Shown here piece after piece: positions 17,765 to 26,933 of a stretch of 64,000 nucleotides of DNA; positions within the stretch are counted from its first letter, which is position 1; every line of letters begins with the position of its first letter. The stretch lies in contig PKUJ01000011.1 in NCBI GenBank assembly GCA_002869565.1, forward strand, positions 186,001 to 250,000, in the 5' to 3' direction. The translations under genes were made by a program, and so were the position numbers. The stretch is from Arcobacter sp. (lineage in GTDB: Bacteria; Campylobacterota; Campylobacteria; Campylobacterales; Arcobacteraceae). Under the pieces are notes generated by a model. The model worked only from the letters and a program-made list of their open reading frames with translations. It did no database searches and was not told the DNA's origin.

Positions 17765-18619
17765 ATGAATAAAATATCTAAACTTTTAAACGACTTTAAT
17801 GAACTTGTAATGTTCAAACACTCAATTTTTTCTTTGCCATTTATTTTTATTGCAATGGTTGTGGCAGCTCAAGGCTGGTTTGGTTTCAAACTTTTAATTT
17901 TGGGAATATTAGCAGCAATAAGTGCCCGAAATTTTGCAATGGGATTTAATAGATATATGGATAGAGATATTGACGCTTTAAATCCAAGAACGGTAAATAG
18001 GCCAAATGTTGACGGAAGAATTTCTGCAACACAAATGTTAATCTTTACAATAGCGAACGCACTTCTTTTTATAGTAGTTGCATATTTTGTAAATAATTTA
18101 GCTTTATATTTATCAATACCAATTTTATTTGTGATTGGTTCTTACTCTTATTTTAAAAGGTTTTCTTATTTAGCACATCTTATTCTTGGTGTATCACTTG
18201 CCTTAGCTCCTATTGCCGGTGTAGTTGCTGTTAGTGAAGAAATTCCTTTATGGACAATACTTTTAAGTATTGGTGTAATGTTTTGGGTAGCAGGATTTGA
18301 TTTACTTTATTCTTTACAAGATATTGAAGTAGATAAAGAACTAGGCTTGCATTCTATACCTAGTAAATTTGGACCTAAAAAAACAATGCTAATATCAAAA
18401 GTTTTTCATCTACTGACAGTTTGTTTCTGGTTACTTTTTGTAATTAGTTCAAATAGTGGTATTTTTGCATATCTAGCTGTAGCAATAAGTGCAATTATGT
18501 TAACTTATGAACATATACTTGTAAATAGAGATTTTACAAAAATAGATAAAGCTTTTTTTACGGTTAATGGCTATTTAGGAATTATATTTTTCATTTTTAT
18601 TGTAATTGACTCTTTTTAA
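17765..18619 (+). CDS. mqnP: UbiA family prenyltransferase, probably menaquinone MqnP
   Basis: A membrane protein of 284 residues from the ATG at 17765; the earlier in-frame start at 17723 lacks family support. It has about eight hydrophobic helices and both Asp-rich prenyl-diphosphate motifs: NRYMDRDIDALNPRT and YSLQDIEVDKELGLHSIP. UbiA enzymes attach a polyprenyl tail to an aromatic ring. Campylobacterota make menaquinone by the futalosine route, where this enzyme is MqnP; the older label is UbiA. It is divergent from miaA. Class is firm, pathway is inferred from taxonomy. Confidence 0.88.
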   Translation: MNKISKLLNDFNELVMFKHSIFSLPFIFIAMVVAAQGWFGFKLLILGILAAISARNFAMGFNRYMDRDIDALNPRTVNRPNVDGRISATQMLIFTIANALLFIVVAYFVNNLALYLSIPILFVIGSYSYFKRFSYLAHLILGVSLALAPIAGVVAVSEEIPLWTILLSIGVMFWVAGFDLLYSLQDIEVDKELGLHSIPSKFGPKKTMLISKVFHLLTVCFWLLFVISSNSGIFAYLAVAISAIMLTYEHILVNRDFTKIDKAFFTVNGYLGIIFFIFIVIDSF

Positions 18620-18702
18620 TACATTTGTGTTACATAATTTAAAGTTTGATTAAATTGAATCTACTATAATTACAGAATTTAATTCTGTCTAGGAGCAATT
18701 TA

Positions 18703-19506
18703 ATGAGTAATAAACTAAAAGAGGTTACCTATCTTACTGTAAAGAATTTAAAATCGCATGATATTATTCTCCCTGGAAAATATTCAAATACCTTCTCAAA
18801 TATAGCGAAAAAATTACAAGTTGATTTTAGTGAAGAAGACATAATATTAAAAGATTTACATCAAAATGAAGAACATGTGAATAAAATAGTAAAAAAAACA
18901 AGTGAAAGTTTAGATACTCTTCAAAAATCTACTACTGAAGCGCGAGAAGCAATACAATTAAAAGATGATGAATCACTAAATGGAATAAATCTTGAATTAA
19001 TAAAAATGCAAGAACAAATTAATTTTCTTCAAAAAGAATTATTCTCAGATCCTTTAACAAAAGCTTACAATAGAAAATGGTTTGCTGATTATTATCTAAA
19101 AAATGATAAATTTCAAAAGAATGGTTCTATTGCTTTTATAGATTTAAATAAATTCAAAATAATTAACGATACTTATGGGCATTTGGTTGGGGATCAAGTA
19201 TTAAAGTATTTAGTAAGATTTTTAGAAAAAGAATTACCTTATTCTGGTATTGATATTGTTAGATATGCAGGGGATGAATTTCTTATATTATTTGATATGA
19301 AAAAAACATCTTCTTTAGATATAAAAGAAATAATGAAAAAGATTCAAATTAAATTACTAAAACAAAAACTTAAATCATCAAAAATAAATGAACTTAAAAT
19401 TGGATTTTCTTTTGGACTTACAGATTTTAAGAAAGATCAAGAGATAGAATATATATTAGAAATAGTAGATACCCTTATGTATAAGAACAAACAAGAGAAT
19501 ATATAA
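18703..19506 (+). CDS. GGDEF-domain diguanylate cyclase, soluble
   Basis: A 267-residue protein with no membrane segment. Residues 1-110 are largely helical and probably coiled-coil. A GGDEF domain fills 117-267, with DPLTKAYNRKWF, FIDLNKFKIINDTYGHLVGDQVL and the active-site loop as AGDEF (189-193), Ala in place of the first Gly. This substitution is tolerated in some active cyclases. The product would be cyclic di-GMP. No RxxD inhibitory site is visible five residues upstream, so feedback inhibition may be absent. It stands alone between mqnP and a tRNA gene. Confidence 0.88.
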   Translation: MSNKLKEVTYLTVKNLKSHDIILPGKYSNTFSNIAKKLQVDFSEEDIILKDLHQNEEHVNKIVKKTSESLDTLQKSTTEAREAIQLKDDESLNGINLELIKMQEQINFLQKELFSDPLTKAYNRKWFADYYLKNDKFQKNGSIAFIDLNKFKIINDTYGHLVGDQVLKYLVRFLEKELPYSGIDIVRYAGDEFLILFDMKKTSSLDIKEIMKKIQIKLLKQKLKSSKINELKIGFSFGLTDFKKDQEIEYILEIVDTLMYKNKQENI

Positions 19507-19535
19507 GTTTTATAAAAAAGATATAAGCTTATATA

Positions 19536-19544
19536 TGGTATGAT
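19536..19544 (+). promoter_or_regulatory. Extended -10 promoter of the tRNA-Arg gene
   Basis: TGG followed by TATGAT places transcription start about ten bases before the tRNA 5' end at 19562. No clear -35 is seen. Confidence 0.55.
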
Positions 19545-19561
19545 TCCGTCTTTAATTTTAA

Positions 19562-19638
19562 GCGTCTGTGGCTCAACTGGATAGAGCACTGGGTTTCGGC
19601 CCCGGCGGTTGGGGGTTCGACTCCCTCCAGGCGTACCA
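19562..19638 (+). tRNA. tRNA-Arg (anticodon UCG)
   Basis: A 77-base cloverleaf can be folded by hand. The acceptor stem is GCGTCTG with CAGGCGT (one G-U closing pair), the D arm stem GCTC/GAGC, and the anticodon stem CTGGG/CCCGG around loop TTTCGGC, giving TCG. The T arm has the TTCGACT loop, and the CCA end is encoded at 19636-19638 after discriminator A. It reads CGA and probably other CGN arginine codons. A strong terminator follows directly, so it is a single-gene transcript. Confidence 0.96.
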
Positions 19639-19641
19639 TTT

Positions 19642-19692
19642 AAAAGCCCGATTTAATCACTTCTTTGCAGTGTTTATGTCGGGCTTTTTTTA
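19642..19692 (+). terminator. Intrinsic terminator after tRNA-Arg
   Basis: AAAGCCCGA and TCGGGCTTT pair with a loop of about 27 bases, followed by a T-run. It immediately follows the tRNA 3' end. Confidence 0.85.
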
Positions 19693-19852
19693 TTCCCACT
19701 AAAAAGTCAATTTACATTAAATATTTAACTTCGGAATGATTTGACAAATATAGTGTTTATTCTTATATTAAAATGACTGTATATATCTAAAGTTCTTTTA
19801 TCAAAATAAGGATATGATTTAATCAATATTTATTTTAGTATGAGGGAAAGTG

Positions 19853-20851
19853 ATGAATTATAAAGCATTGGGAAATACGGGTGTATTAGTTTCTGAGTTA
19901 TGTTTAGGCACAATGACATTTGGCTCAGATGCGGATGAAACGGAATCTACACGTATATTTAATCGATGTAGAGATGCTGGAATTAATTTTTTTGATTGTT
20001 CAAATAATTATAGCGGTGGAAAATCAGAAACTATCCTTGGAAAACTTATTCAAGATTGTAGAGATAATGTTGTAATAACATCAAAAGTATCTCAAAGAGT
20101 TGGCGAAGATGTCAATGCTATAGGCTCTTCAAGGCGACATATTATGCTTTCTATAGAGCAAAGCCTTAGACGATTGAATACTGATAGAATTGATATCTAT
20201 TTTATACATCATTTTGATCCAATAACTCCCATGGAAGAAACATTACAGGCTTTGGATGATTTGGTAAGGCAAGGAAAGATTTTGTATTTAGGAGTTAGCA
20301 ATTGGGCTGGATGGCAGATTGCCAAGGCACTTGGTATTTCAGCTAAAAATGCACTAGCTCATTTCGAATGTATAGAACCTATGTATAATTTACTTAAAAG
20401 ACAAGCCGAAGTAGAGATTTTACCTTTGGCTGTTTCAGAAAAACTTGCTGTTATTCCTTATAGTCCACTAGCTGCTGGTTTATTGACAGGCAAATACACA
20501 AATAATAATAAATCAGTTTTGGGAAGAATTGCTCAAAAAGAGCAGTATTCAAAACGTTATAGCAATCCTAGATATTATGAAATTGCACAAGAGCTTAGTT
20601 CTTATGCAGATAAATTGGGAGTAACTCCTGCTTCTTTAGCTCTTTGTTGGGTTATGTCAAATCCTGCAATAACTGCTCCTATCATAGGTGCTAGAAATTT
20701 ATCTCAGTTAGAAGATTCACTTGAGGTACTTGATTTAGATGTTGAGCTTGAGATATTGCACAATATTACAAAATTGTCAGATAGTCTAGCAAATGCGACA
20801 GATCGTTTAGAAGAAGAGCTGGACGATGGATTTAAATTAAGAAATAGATAA
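19853..20851 (+). CDS. Aldo/keto reductase
   Basis: A 332-residue NADPH-dependent oxidoreductase with a TIM barrel. I take the ATG at 19853, with GAGGG just upstream, over the GTG at 19850. The catalytic tetrad positions can be seen: Asp and Tyr in FDCSNNYSGGKSE, Lys in VITSKV and His in IYFIHHFD. GVSNWAGWQ and IPYSPLAAGLLTGKY are typical of the YajO/PLP-reductase-like branch. The cofactor site near APIIGARNLSQLE supports NADPH. It is a single gene between the tRNA and a bidirectional terminator. The substrate is unknown; general carbonyl detoxification is a guess. Confidence 0.92.
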   Translation: MNYKALGNTGVLVSELCLGTMTFGSDADETESTRIFNRCRDAGINFFDCSNNYSGGKSETILGKLIQDCRDNVVITSKVSQRVGEDVNAIGSSRRHIMLSIEQSLRRLNTDRIDIYFIHHFDPITPMEETLQALDDLVRQGKILYLGVSNWAGWQIAKALGISAKNALAHFECIEPMYNLLKRQAEVEILPLAVSEKLAVIPYSPLAAGLLTGKYTNNNKSVLGRIAQKEQYSKRYSNPRYYEIAQELSSYADKLGVTPASLALCWVMSNPAITAPIIGARNLSQLEDSLEVLDLDVELEILHNITKLSDSLANATDRLEEELDDGFKLRNR

Positions 20852-20869
20852 AGATAAAAACATAGTATA

Positions 20870-20898
20870 AAAAAGGCTAGTGTTCTACTAGCCTTTTT
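20870..20898. terminator. Bidirectional terminator between the aldo/keto reductase and glnS
   Basis: GGCTAGT (20875-20881) pairs with ACTAGCC (20887-20893) around a five-base loop, flanked by an A-run and a T-run, so it can end both convergent genes. Confidence 0.9.
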
Positions 20899-20907
20899 AT
20901 TAGTCGA

Positions 20908-23163
20908 TTATTTTAGTTTTTGTTCTACAAGTTCGTTTACTACTTTTGGATTCGCTTTGACCCCTGTAGCTTTTAGTACTTGACCTACAAAGAACCCTAA
21001 AAGTTTAGTATTACCTGCTTTAAATTTAGCAACGTTATCTGGATTTTTTTCTATTACATCATCAATAATAGGTAAAATCTTAGCTGGGTCACTTATTTGT
21101 ACAAGTCCTTTATCTTGAACTATTTGTGTTGGATTCTCTCCTGATTTAGACATTTCTTCAAATACTTGTTTTGCGATTTTACTAGAAATGGTTCCTTCAT
21201 CAATTAGTTTAACTAGTTCTGATATTTGTTTTGCATTGAATTTTAACTCTGATGATTCTTTTAATTCTCTAGCAACCTCAGTTACTATTATGTTTGCAAT
21301 TGAAATAGGACTATTTAGTTTGGTTAAAGCCTCTTCAAAAAACAGTGAAAGTTTTTCATCTCGAGCTAAAATATTGGATACCTCAGTATTTAGTTCGAGT
21401 TCATTTGTGTATCTTTCAAATAATGCTTTTTGTTCTTCACTCATAGCTACTTCAGTACCAACTACTTGAGCTTTTTTTACTTCTACCTTAGACTCAATTT
21501 TTTGTACTATTTTTTCTGTTTTTGTTTTTTTAGCCCAAGAGTCTTTAAGTCCTACAATTTTATTAAACACAGGTTTTTCATCTGTGTAATCAATTGGATC
21601 AGCATAAAAATACCCTTGTCTTTCAAACTGGAATCTTTCATCAGGTTTTTCCAGTATAACAGCAGGTTCAATTAATGCATCTTTTATAACTATTAAAGAA
21701 TCTGGATTTATATCTTCAAGTCCTTCTGGTGCTTCATCTTTAAATAATCTATCGTATAACCTTACTTCTACAACTTTTGCTTCTTTTGCACTAAGCCACT
21801 GTATGGCACTTTTAACTTTTATTCCACTAGTGTCAGAACCACTTTTAGAATTAGGGTGATATTCTGCTTTTATTTCTATAATATTGCCACTATCATCTTT
21901 TATAACTTCTTTACAAGTTATTATATATCCATGTCTAAGTCGAACAGCTTGAGTAGGAGTAAGACGGAAATAATCTTTTGGAGGATTCTCCATAAAGTCA
22001 TCTCTTTCAATATAAAGCTCTTTGGAGAAAGGGATTTTTCTAGAACCTTCTTTTGGTACATCATGTGGGTAATATGGAGCATCAATTTCTTCTGAACCTT
22101 CATAATTTTCAATAGTCACTTTAAGTGGGTCAAGTACACACATAACTCGGGGAACTTTTTTATTCAAATCATCTCTTATACAAAATTCAAGCTGAGCAAC
22201 ATCAACCATTGAGTTTGCTTTGGCAATTCCAATTTGATCACAGAAGTTTAAAATTGATTCAGGTGTATATCCTCTTCTTTTATATCCTGCAATAGTAGGC
22301 ATACGAGGGTCATCCCATCCACTAACTTTCTTTTCATTAACAAGTTCTAAAAGTTTTCTTTTACTCATAACTGTATAATTAATTCCAAGTCTAGCAAATT
22401 CATGTTGATAAGGACGTGGTAATTCAAGTGATAGCGTATCTAGTACCCAATCATAGATGTCTCTGTTATTTTCAAATTCTAATGTACATATAGAGTGAGA
22501 AACACCTTCTATATAATCAGATAAACAATGAGCAAAGTCATACATTGGGTAGATGTTCCACTCATCACCTGTTCTAAAATGGTGTGCATGTCTAATTCTA
22601 TATAAAAGTGGGTCTCTCATTTTCATATTGGCAGCACTCATATCAATTTTAGCACGAAGAACATGTTCTCCATCTTTAAATTCGCCATTTTTCATTTTTT
22701 CAAAAAGCTCTAGGTTTTCTTCAATAGTTCTTTGTGCATACTTGCTTCGTTTACCTGCTTGGATAACAGTTCCCCGATATTCTCGGATTTCTTCTTCAGT
22801 TATACTATCAACGTATGCCTTACCCATTTTAATAAGTTCAACTGCATAATCATATATTTTTGGGAAATAATCAGAAGTAAAATATACATCTTTCCCCCAA
22901 TCAAATCCAAGCCACTGTACTGCATCTTTAAGAGCCTCAACATATTTTGTATCTTCTGTTGTTGGGTTTGTATCATCCATTCTTAGATTACAGTGTCCTT
23001 GATAGTCTCTGGCAATACCAAAATTGATACATATAGATTTAGCATGTCCAATGTGTGGGAAGCCGTTAGGTTCTGGGGGAAATCTTGTAACAATCTTTTT
23101 ATACTTGCCTTTTTTTAAGTCCTCTTCAACTATCGTGCGTAAAAAATCTTTGTTTTCACTCAT
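20908..23163 (-). CDS. glnS: Glutaminyl-tRNA synthetase with C-terminal GatB/YqeY-like domain
   Basis: Charges tRNA-Gln directly with glutamine. The N-terminal 550 residues are a class I GlnRS: RFPPEPNGFPHIGHAKS holds the HIGH motif, followed by NLRMDDTNP, SDYIEGVSHS and VMSKRKL as the KMSKS equivalent, then the anticodon beta-barrels. After a Lys/Glu linker, residues about 600-751 form a helical domain resembling the GatB tail/YqeY family, which binds tRNA. At 751 residues it is some 200 longer than E. coli GlnRS. A similar fusion is known from Deinococcus. Many Campylobacterota lack GlnRS and use GatCAB. The gene stands alone. Confidence 0.93.
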   Translation of the reverse strand: MSENKDFLRTIVEEDLKKGKYKKIVTRFPPEPNGFPHIGHAKSICINFGIARDYQGHCNLRMDDTNPTTEDTKYVEALKDAVQWLGFDWGKDVYFTSDYFPKIYDYAVELIKMGKAYVDSITEEEIREYRGTVIQAGKRSKYAQRTIEENLELFEKMKNGEFKDGEHVLRAKIDMSAANMKMRDPLLYRIRHAHHFRTGDEWNIYPMYDFAHCLSDYIEGVSHSICTLEFENNRDIYDWVLDTLSLELPRPYQHEFARLGINYTVMSKRKLLELVNEKKVSGWDDPRMPTIAGYKRRGYTPESILNFCDQIGIAKANSMVDVAQLEFCIRDDLNKKVPRVMCVLDPLKVTIENYEGSEEIDAPYYPHDVPKEGSRKIPFSKELYIERDDFMENPPKDYFRLTPTQAVRLRHGYIITCKEVIKDDSGNIIEIKAEYHPNSKSGSDTSGIKVKSAIQWLSAKEAKVVEVRLYDRLFKDEAPEGLEDINPDSLIVIKDALIEPAVILEKPDERFQFERQGYFYADPIDYTDEKPVFNKIVGLKDSWAKKTKTEKIVQKIESKVEVKKAQVVGTEVAMSEEQKALFERYTNELELNTEVSNILARDEKLSLFFEEALTKLNSPISIANIIVTEVARELKESSELKFNAKQISELVKLIDEGTISSKIAKQVFEEMSKSGENPTQIVQDKGLVQISDPAKILPIIDDVIEKNPDNVAKFKAGNTKLLGFFVGQVLKATGVKANPKVVNELVEQKLK

Positions 23164-23240
23164 TTTTATTAAACCTTTTGATTTTGAAACTCTTATAATC
23201 GTTGTATTTTATCAAATAAGAGCTTATATCATGTTAGATA

Positions 23241-24329
23241 TTAAAAGAATACTACTTGATTCCGTCCCTGATTTTTAGCCATATAGAGTGCTTCATCTGC
23301 TCTTTTTATAATAGAAGGAATAGAATCATCATTTTTAGATAAAGTTATACCAAGACTTACTGTTTTTGAACCTACTGATTTAAATTTATGTAATTGTATT
23401 ATTCGACGTAGATTTTCTGCATGATTTAGAATATTTTCTTTATTTGTTTCAAGGCATAATATGATAAATTCTTCTCCTCCCCATCTAAAAATAATATCAG
23501 TAGATCGAGAATTATTTTTAATAAGATTAGAAATTTCAATTAAAACTTTATCACCAATTTGATGGCCGTAAGTATCATTAACCTCTTTAAAGTGGTCTAT
23601 ATCTAAGAGAATAAAAGCAAAATTATGATTATATCGTTTGCTTCTATTTAATTCGTTTTGTAAAATTTCATCTAATTTTGTTCGATTATATAATCCTGTA
23701 AGGCTATCTGTTATCGCTAAATCTTTTAGTTTTTTATAGGTAATAAAGTTTTTCATACTTAATCTTTCTAAAAGAAATGCTCCAACAAAACCAAAAGATA
23801 ATACGGCAAATACCCAAAAACTATGCATTATAAATAATTCTTTTGGTAAAGGAAAAATATAATAATAGTTAATAAATGCAATAAGTGATATAAAGAAAAC
23901 ACTTATTGACGATTGTTTGAGTTTTAGGCCTGAAACAGTAAACACCCAAAATATTATTAAATAAATTTCTGTCATATATGTTGTAAATGATTCAATATTC
24001 GTAACTAAAATTAGATTTACAATAGCCGCACAAATTGGAGCTATCATTAACATAAATATCATTTTAGTATAATATTTTGGGAAATATGTAAGGAAACTAA
24101 TAATAAATAAAATTGGGGCAATAATATATAAGTGAAAGTTTGATGCAATATTCATAATATCTTCAGGAAGTATGTATTGATCAATTTTAGAATAGACTAT
24201 ATATAGAATTCCTGTAAGTATTGTTATTGCTCTTATCTGTATAAGTCTGAATGTTTGTATTGATTTATTATATTTTTCATCATCAATAAATATTTTTGAA
24301 AATAATGATATATCTTCTTTACCTTTCAT
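23241..24329 (-). CDS. Membrane-bound diguanylate cyclase (GGEEF)
   Basis: Of 362 residues, the first 190 hold about six membrane segments of no recognised sensor family, followed by a cytoplasmic GGDEF domain. The domain has DSLTGLYNRTKLDE, LLDIDHFKEVNDTYGHQIGDKVL and an intact GGEEF (284-288). An RSTD inhibitory-site motif stands five residues upstream (275-278), so product feedback by cyclic di-GMP is likely. It lies downstream of, and on the same strand as, the Cache histidine kinase, with about 40 bp between, so co-transcription is possible. The signal sensed is unknown. Confidence 0.92.
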   Translation of the reverse strand: MKGKEDISLFSKIFIDDEKYNKSIQTFRLIQIRAITILTGILYIVYSKIDQYILPEDIMNIASNFHLYIIAPILFIISFLTYFPKYYTKMIFMLMIAPICAAIVNLILVTNIESFTTYMTEIYLIIFWVFTVSGLKLKQSSISVFFISLIAFINYYYIFPLPKELFIMHSFWVFAVLSFGFVGAFLLERLSMKNFITYKKLKDLAITDSLTGLYNRTKLDEILQNELNRSKRYNHNFAFILLDIDHFKEVNDTYGHQIGDKVLIEISNLIKNNSRSTDIIFRWGGEEFIILCLETNKENILNHAENLRRIIQLHKFKSVGSKTVSLGITLSKNDDSIPSIIKRADEALYMAKNQGRNQVVFF

Positions 24330-24372
24330 ATAAAACTATTCCTTAAATACTATGTACTAAGAATAGCATAGA

Positions 24373-26331
24373 TTAACTCAGTGGCAAGGTTATTGTAAAC
24401 TTTGCCCCAGTATATTCTTTATTTTGATATGAAAATGTTTCATTCTCTACAATAATAGAACCATTTAAATGCTTTGTAATTATTTGATAAGTCATATATA
24501 AACCTATCCCTGTACCTTTTGCTTGATGTTTTGTTGTAAAATATGCATCAAATATCTTTTCGATAATATTTTGTGGAATTCCTCCTGCATTATCACGAAT
24601 TATTATTTCCATATATCTTATTTCTGATTCGTCACAACTTGAAGTTTCACAATCTTGAAATTTACTCTCTTTTATATTTTTAATACTGAAAAAAATAAAT
24701 TTATTTTCTTCTTCTTTTTCTTTAAAAGCGTCAATTGCATTATTCAAAATATTTATAATTGCTTGGATAAGTTCATTTTCATATGTAATAAAATTGAAGT
24801 TTTCAATTTCCTCAATTAATAGTATATCCTTATTTGAAAATCTTGAAGAGTTTAGTATCATAGTTTTTTCATATAAATCTTCGCTATTTAATTCTTTTGC
24901 AATTTTATGTGGATTAAAAAATTCTCTAAAGTCATCAATGGTTTGAGACAAATATTTTGTAGATTTTATTATAGCTTCTAAGGATTCATTATGGGATTCT
25001 TTAGTAATAATTTCTAATTCATTCTCAATTTGGATTCTACTTGCTGCCGTGCTTATTAAACTTAATGGTTGTCTCCATTGATGAGCTATATTTCCAATCA
25101 TTTCACCCATTGATGCCATTTTTGATTGTTGATATAAAATTACATCTTTCTTTCTATTTGCACTTATTTCTCTTGATATTCTTTCATTATAGTCATCAAA
25201 AAATGTTTTTAATATATTTGAAATATATGTGGCAAGGTATAGTAAAACAATTGAAATTACAAAACTTATAAATAATGTTTTTTTCAAAGATTGAGTATTT
25301 ATCTCTTTTAATTCTTTTTCTTTTTTATCAAGATATTGTAGTAATTCTATATCATAATAACCTGAACCTATTGCCCATCTCCAATCTTGAATACCTTTGA
25401 CATAAGTTGTTTTCTTTGCCGGTTTACCTGTTTGTGGGATTATTGTTCCAATATAACTTATAAAACCACTTCCTTCTTTTGCTTTTTTGATTATCTCTTG
25501 AGTTATTTTATAACCATTTTTATCTTCTAAATTTATTCTATTAAGACCTATATAGGATTTTTTAATATGAGCTATTTGAGTACCATCATAATCAAATACA
25601 AACATATATCCATTTTTACCAAAAGAAATTTTTTGAATGTAATCTAACATTCGTTTTTGAAGCTTTATTGTAAAATTGTCAAGATATTCACCTGAACTAA
25701 TAACCAAATTAAGTGGTTCATATTTTTTATTGAAAGTAAACTTTTTATATTGATTGATTTTATTTTTTGGTTTTGTCCAATAATAGCTATTAAAGTATTC
25801 TTCTTTATTATCCAAGTTTTTAATAATATCTTGTATAAAATGAAAGCCCTTACTATCTTTTATTTCAATGGCAGAATTCCCTTCATAAGACGTCATAAAT
25901 GGATGTAAAACAGTTTTCCCATTCATATCAAAAAGATAAAAGTAACCTCTCCCTTCATTAAATCTTAAATTACGCAAGGCTTCTTTTATAAGATAGAGGA
26001 CTTTCTCATTTCCTTCATTTTTAAATTTATTATGTATATTTTCAACAATTGAATATGCTTCATAAACTCTATTTTTAAGATTTTGATGAAGTTCTTCTTT
26101 AAGTACATTTTTTTCATTTATGATATCATTATTAACATTTTCAACTAAGGTTTTAACTATATTTTTATTAGTTTCTATGTAATTTTTTTTGTAGATAGAT
26201 AAATCTTTTTTATAATTTTTTTCATTTTGATAGTATATTAATGCATTAACAATTATTGCAATAATAGCGATGACAATTATTGGGGAGTATTTTACAAAGT
26301 TTAAAAGTTGTTTTTCACTTTTAATTATCAT
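24373..26331 (-). CDS. Cache-domain sensor histidine kinase
   Basis: A 652-residue membrane kinase. A first helix at 15-34 and a second at 351-373 enclose a periplasmic region with two Cache modules: GYFYLFDMNGKTVLHP near 129-143 and GYMFVFDYDGTQIAH near 241-255. After the second helix comes the dimerisation helix with GNIAHQWRQPLS (His417) and an ATPase domain with NNAIDAF, DNAGGIP and GTGIGLY boxes. No response regulator is adjacent, so the partner lies elsewhere. Its start overlaps the lipoprotein gene by 11 bp. Cache domains commonly bind small organic acids or amino acids; the ligand is not known here. Confidence 0.94.
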   Translation of the reverse strand: MIIKSEKQLLNFVKYSPIIVIAIIAIIVNALIYYQNEKNYKKDLSIYKKNYIETNKNIVKTLVENVNNDIINEKNVLKEELHQNLKNRVYEAYSIVENIHNKFKNEGNEKVLYLIKEALRNLRFNEGRGYFYLFDMNGKTVLHPFMTSYEGNSAIEIKDSKGFHFIQDIIKNLDNKEEYFNSYYWTKPKNKINQYKKFTFNKKYEPLNLVISSGEYLDNFTIKLQKRMLDYIQKISFGKNGYMFVFDYDGTQIAHIKKSYIGLNRINLEDKNGYKITQEIIKKAKEGSGFISYIGTIIPQTGKPAKKTTYVKGIQDWRWAIGSGYYDIELLQYLDKKEKELKEINTQSLKKTLFISFVISIVLLYLATYISNILKTFFDDYNERISREISANRKKDVILYQQSKMASMGEMIGNIAHQWRQPLSLISTAASRIQIENELEIITKESHNESLEAIIKSTKYLSQTIDDFREFFNPHKIAKELNSEDLYEKTMILNSSRFSNKDILLIEEIENFNFITYENELIQAIINILNNAIDAFKEKEEENKFIFFSIKNIKESKFQDCETSSCDESEIRYMEIIIRDNAGGIPQNIIEKIFDAYFTTKHQAKGTGIGLYMTYQIITKHLNGSIIVENETFSYQNKEYTGAKFTITLPLS

Positions 26332-26923
26332 TATTCTCCAACTCTTTTATAATATCAATTTTTGCTCTATTTGATAAAAAGTTTTGATATAAGGTTTTAT
26401 CTACATTGAATAATAACTTACTGCTATATTGTATTTGTTCTGCTACTTTAGATGAATCAACTGCAATTTGAATATATAATTCATCATTTGAACTTATCCA
26501 AGTATTTATAATTTTAGAATGAGTAAGAGATTTTAGTGAAATATGCTCTGCAAACTTTTTTATATCTTTATCAAATACATTTGGATTTTCAAGTTTTTCC
26601 ATGTAGTTTTTATAAAGGTTTATGGTTTTAAGATATATTTTTTTTGCCAAATTTTGACTTGCTGTAATTAAAGCTTTCTGTTTTTGGAATTCAAGCTCTT
26701 TTTTATCTAATTCTTTTTTTGTTTTACTGTATCCAATTGCAGAGATAGTATTATTTATTCTACGTTCAACTAGCCATAAAGGTGCATCTTCAGGAATTTC
26801 AATTTCTTTCTTTTTTATTATTTCCTTTTCAGTTTCAGTTGAAAATGGATTTAATGAGGAAACGGAAAAACATCCAGAAAAAACAAGCGTAAAAATAATA
26901 GATAAAAAAAGAGTTTTTTTCAT
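26321..26923 (-). CDS. LPP20-like lipoprotein
   Basis: A 200-residue protein from the Met giving a standard signal (KKTLFLSIIFTLVFSGC). The lipobox LVFSGC places lipidated Cys at about residue 18. An in-frame upstream start at 26944 would add seven residues and is less natural. The body contains PLWLVERRINNTISAIGYSK, a pattern seen in LPP20-family lipoproteins of Helicobacter and Campylobacter, followed by charged helices. It is probably anchored in a membrane facing the periplasm. Its 3' end overlaps the histidine kinase start, which hints at a shared role in envelope sensing. Confidence 0.75.
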   Translation of the reverse strand: MKKTLFLSIIFTLVFSGCFSVSSLNPFSTETEKEIIKKKEIEIPEDAPLWLVERRINNTISAIGYSKTKKELDKKELEFQKQKALITASQNLAKKIYLKTINLYKNYMEKLENPNVFDKDIKKFAEHISLKSLTHSKIINTWISSNDELYIQIAVDSSKVAEQIQYSSKLLFNVDKTLYQNFLSNRAKIDIIKELENNDN

Positions 26924-26933
26924 TTTAATTCTT

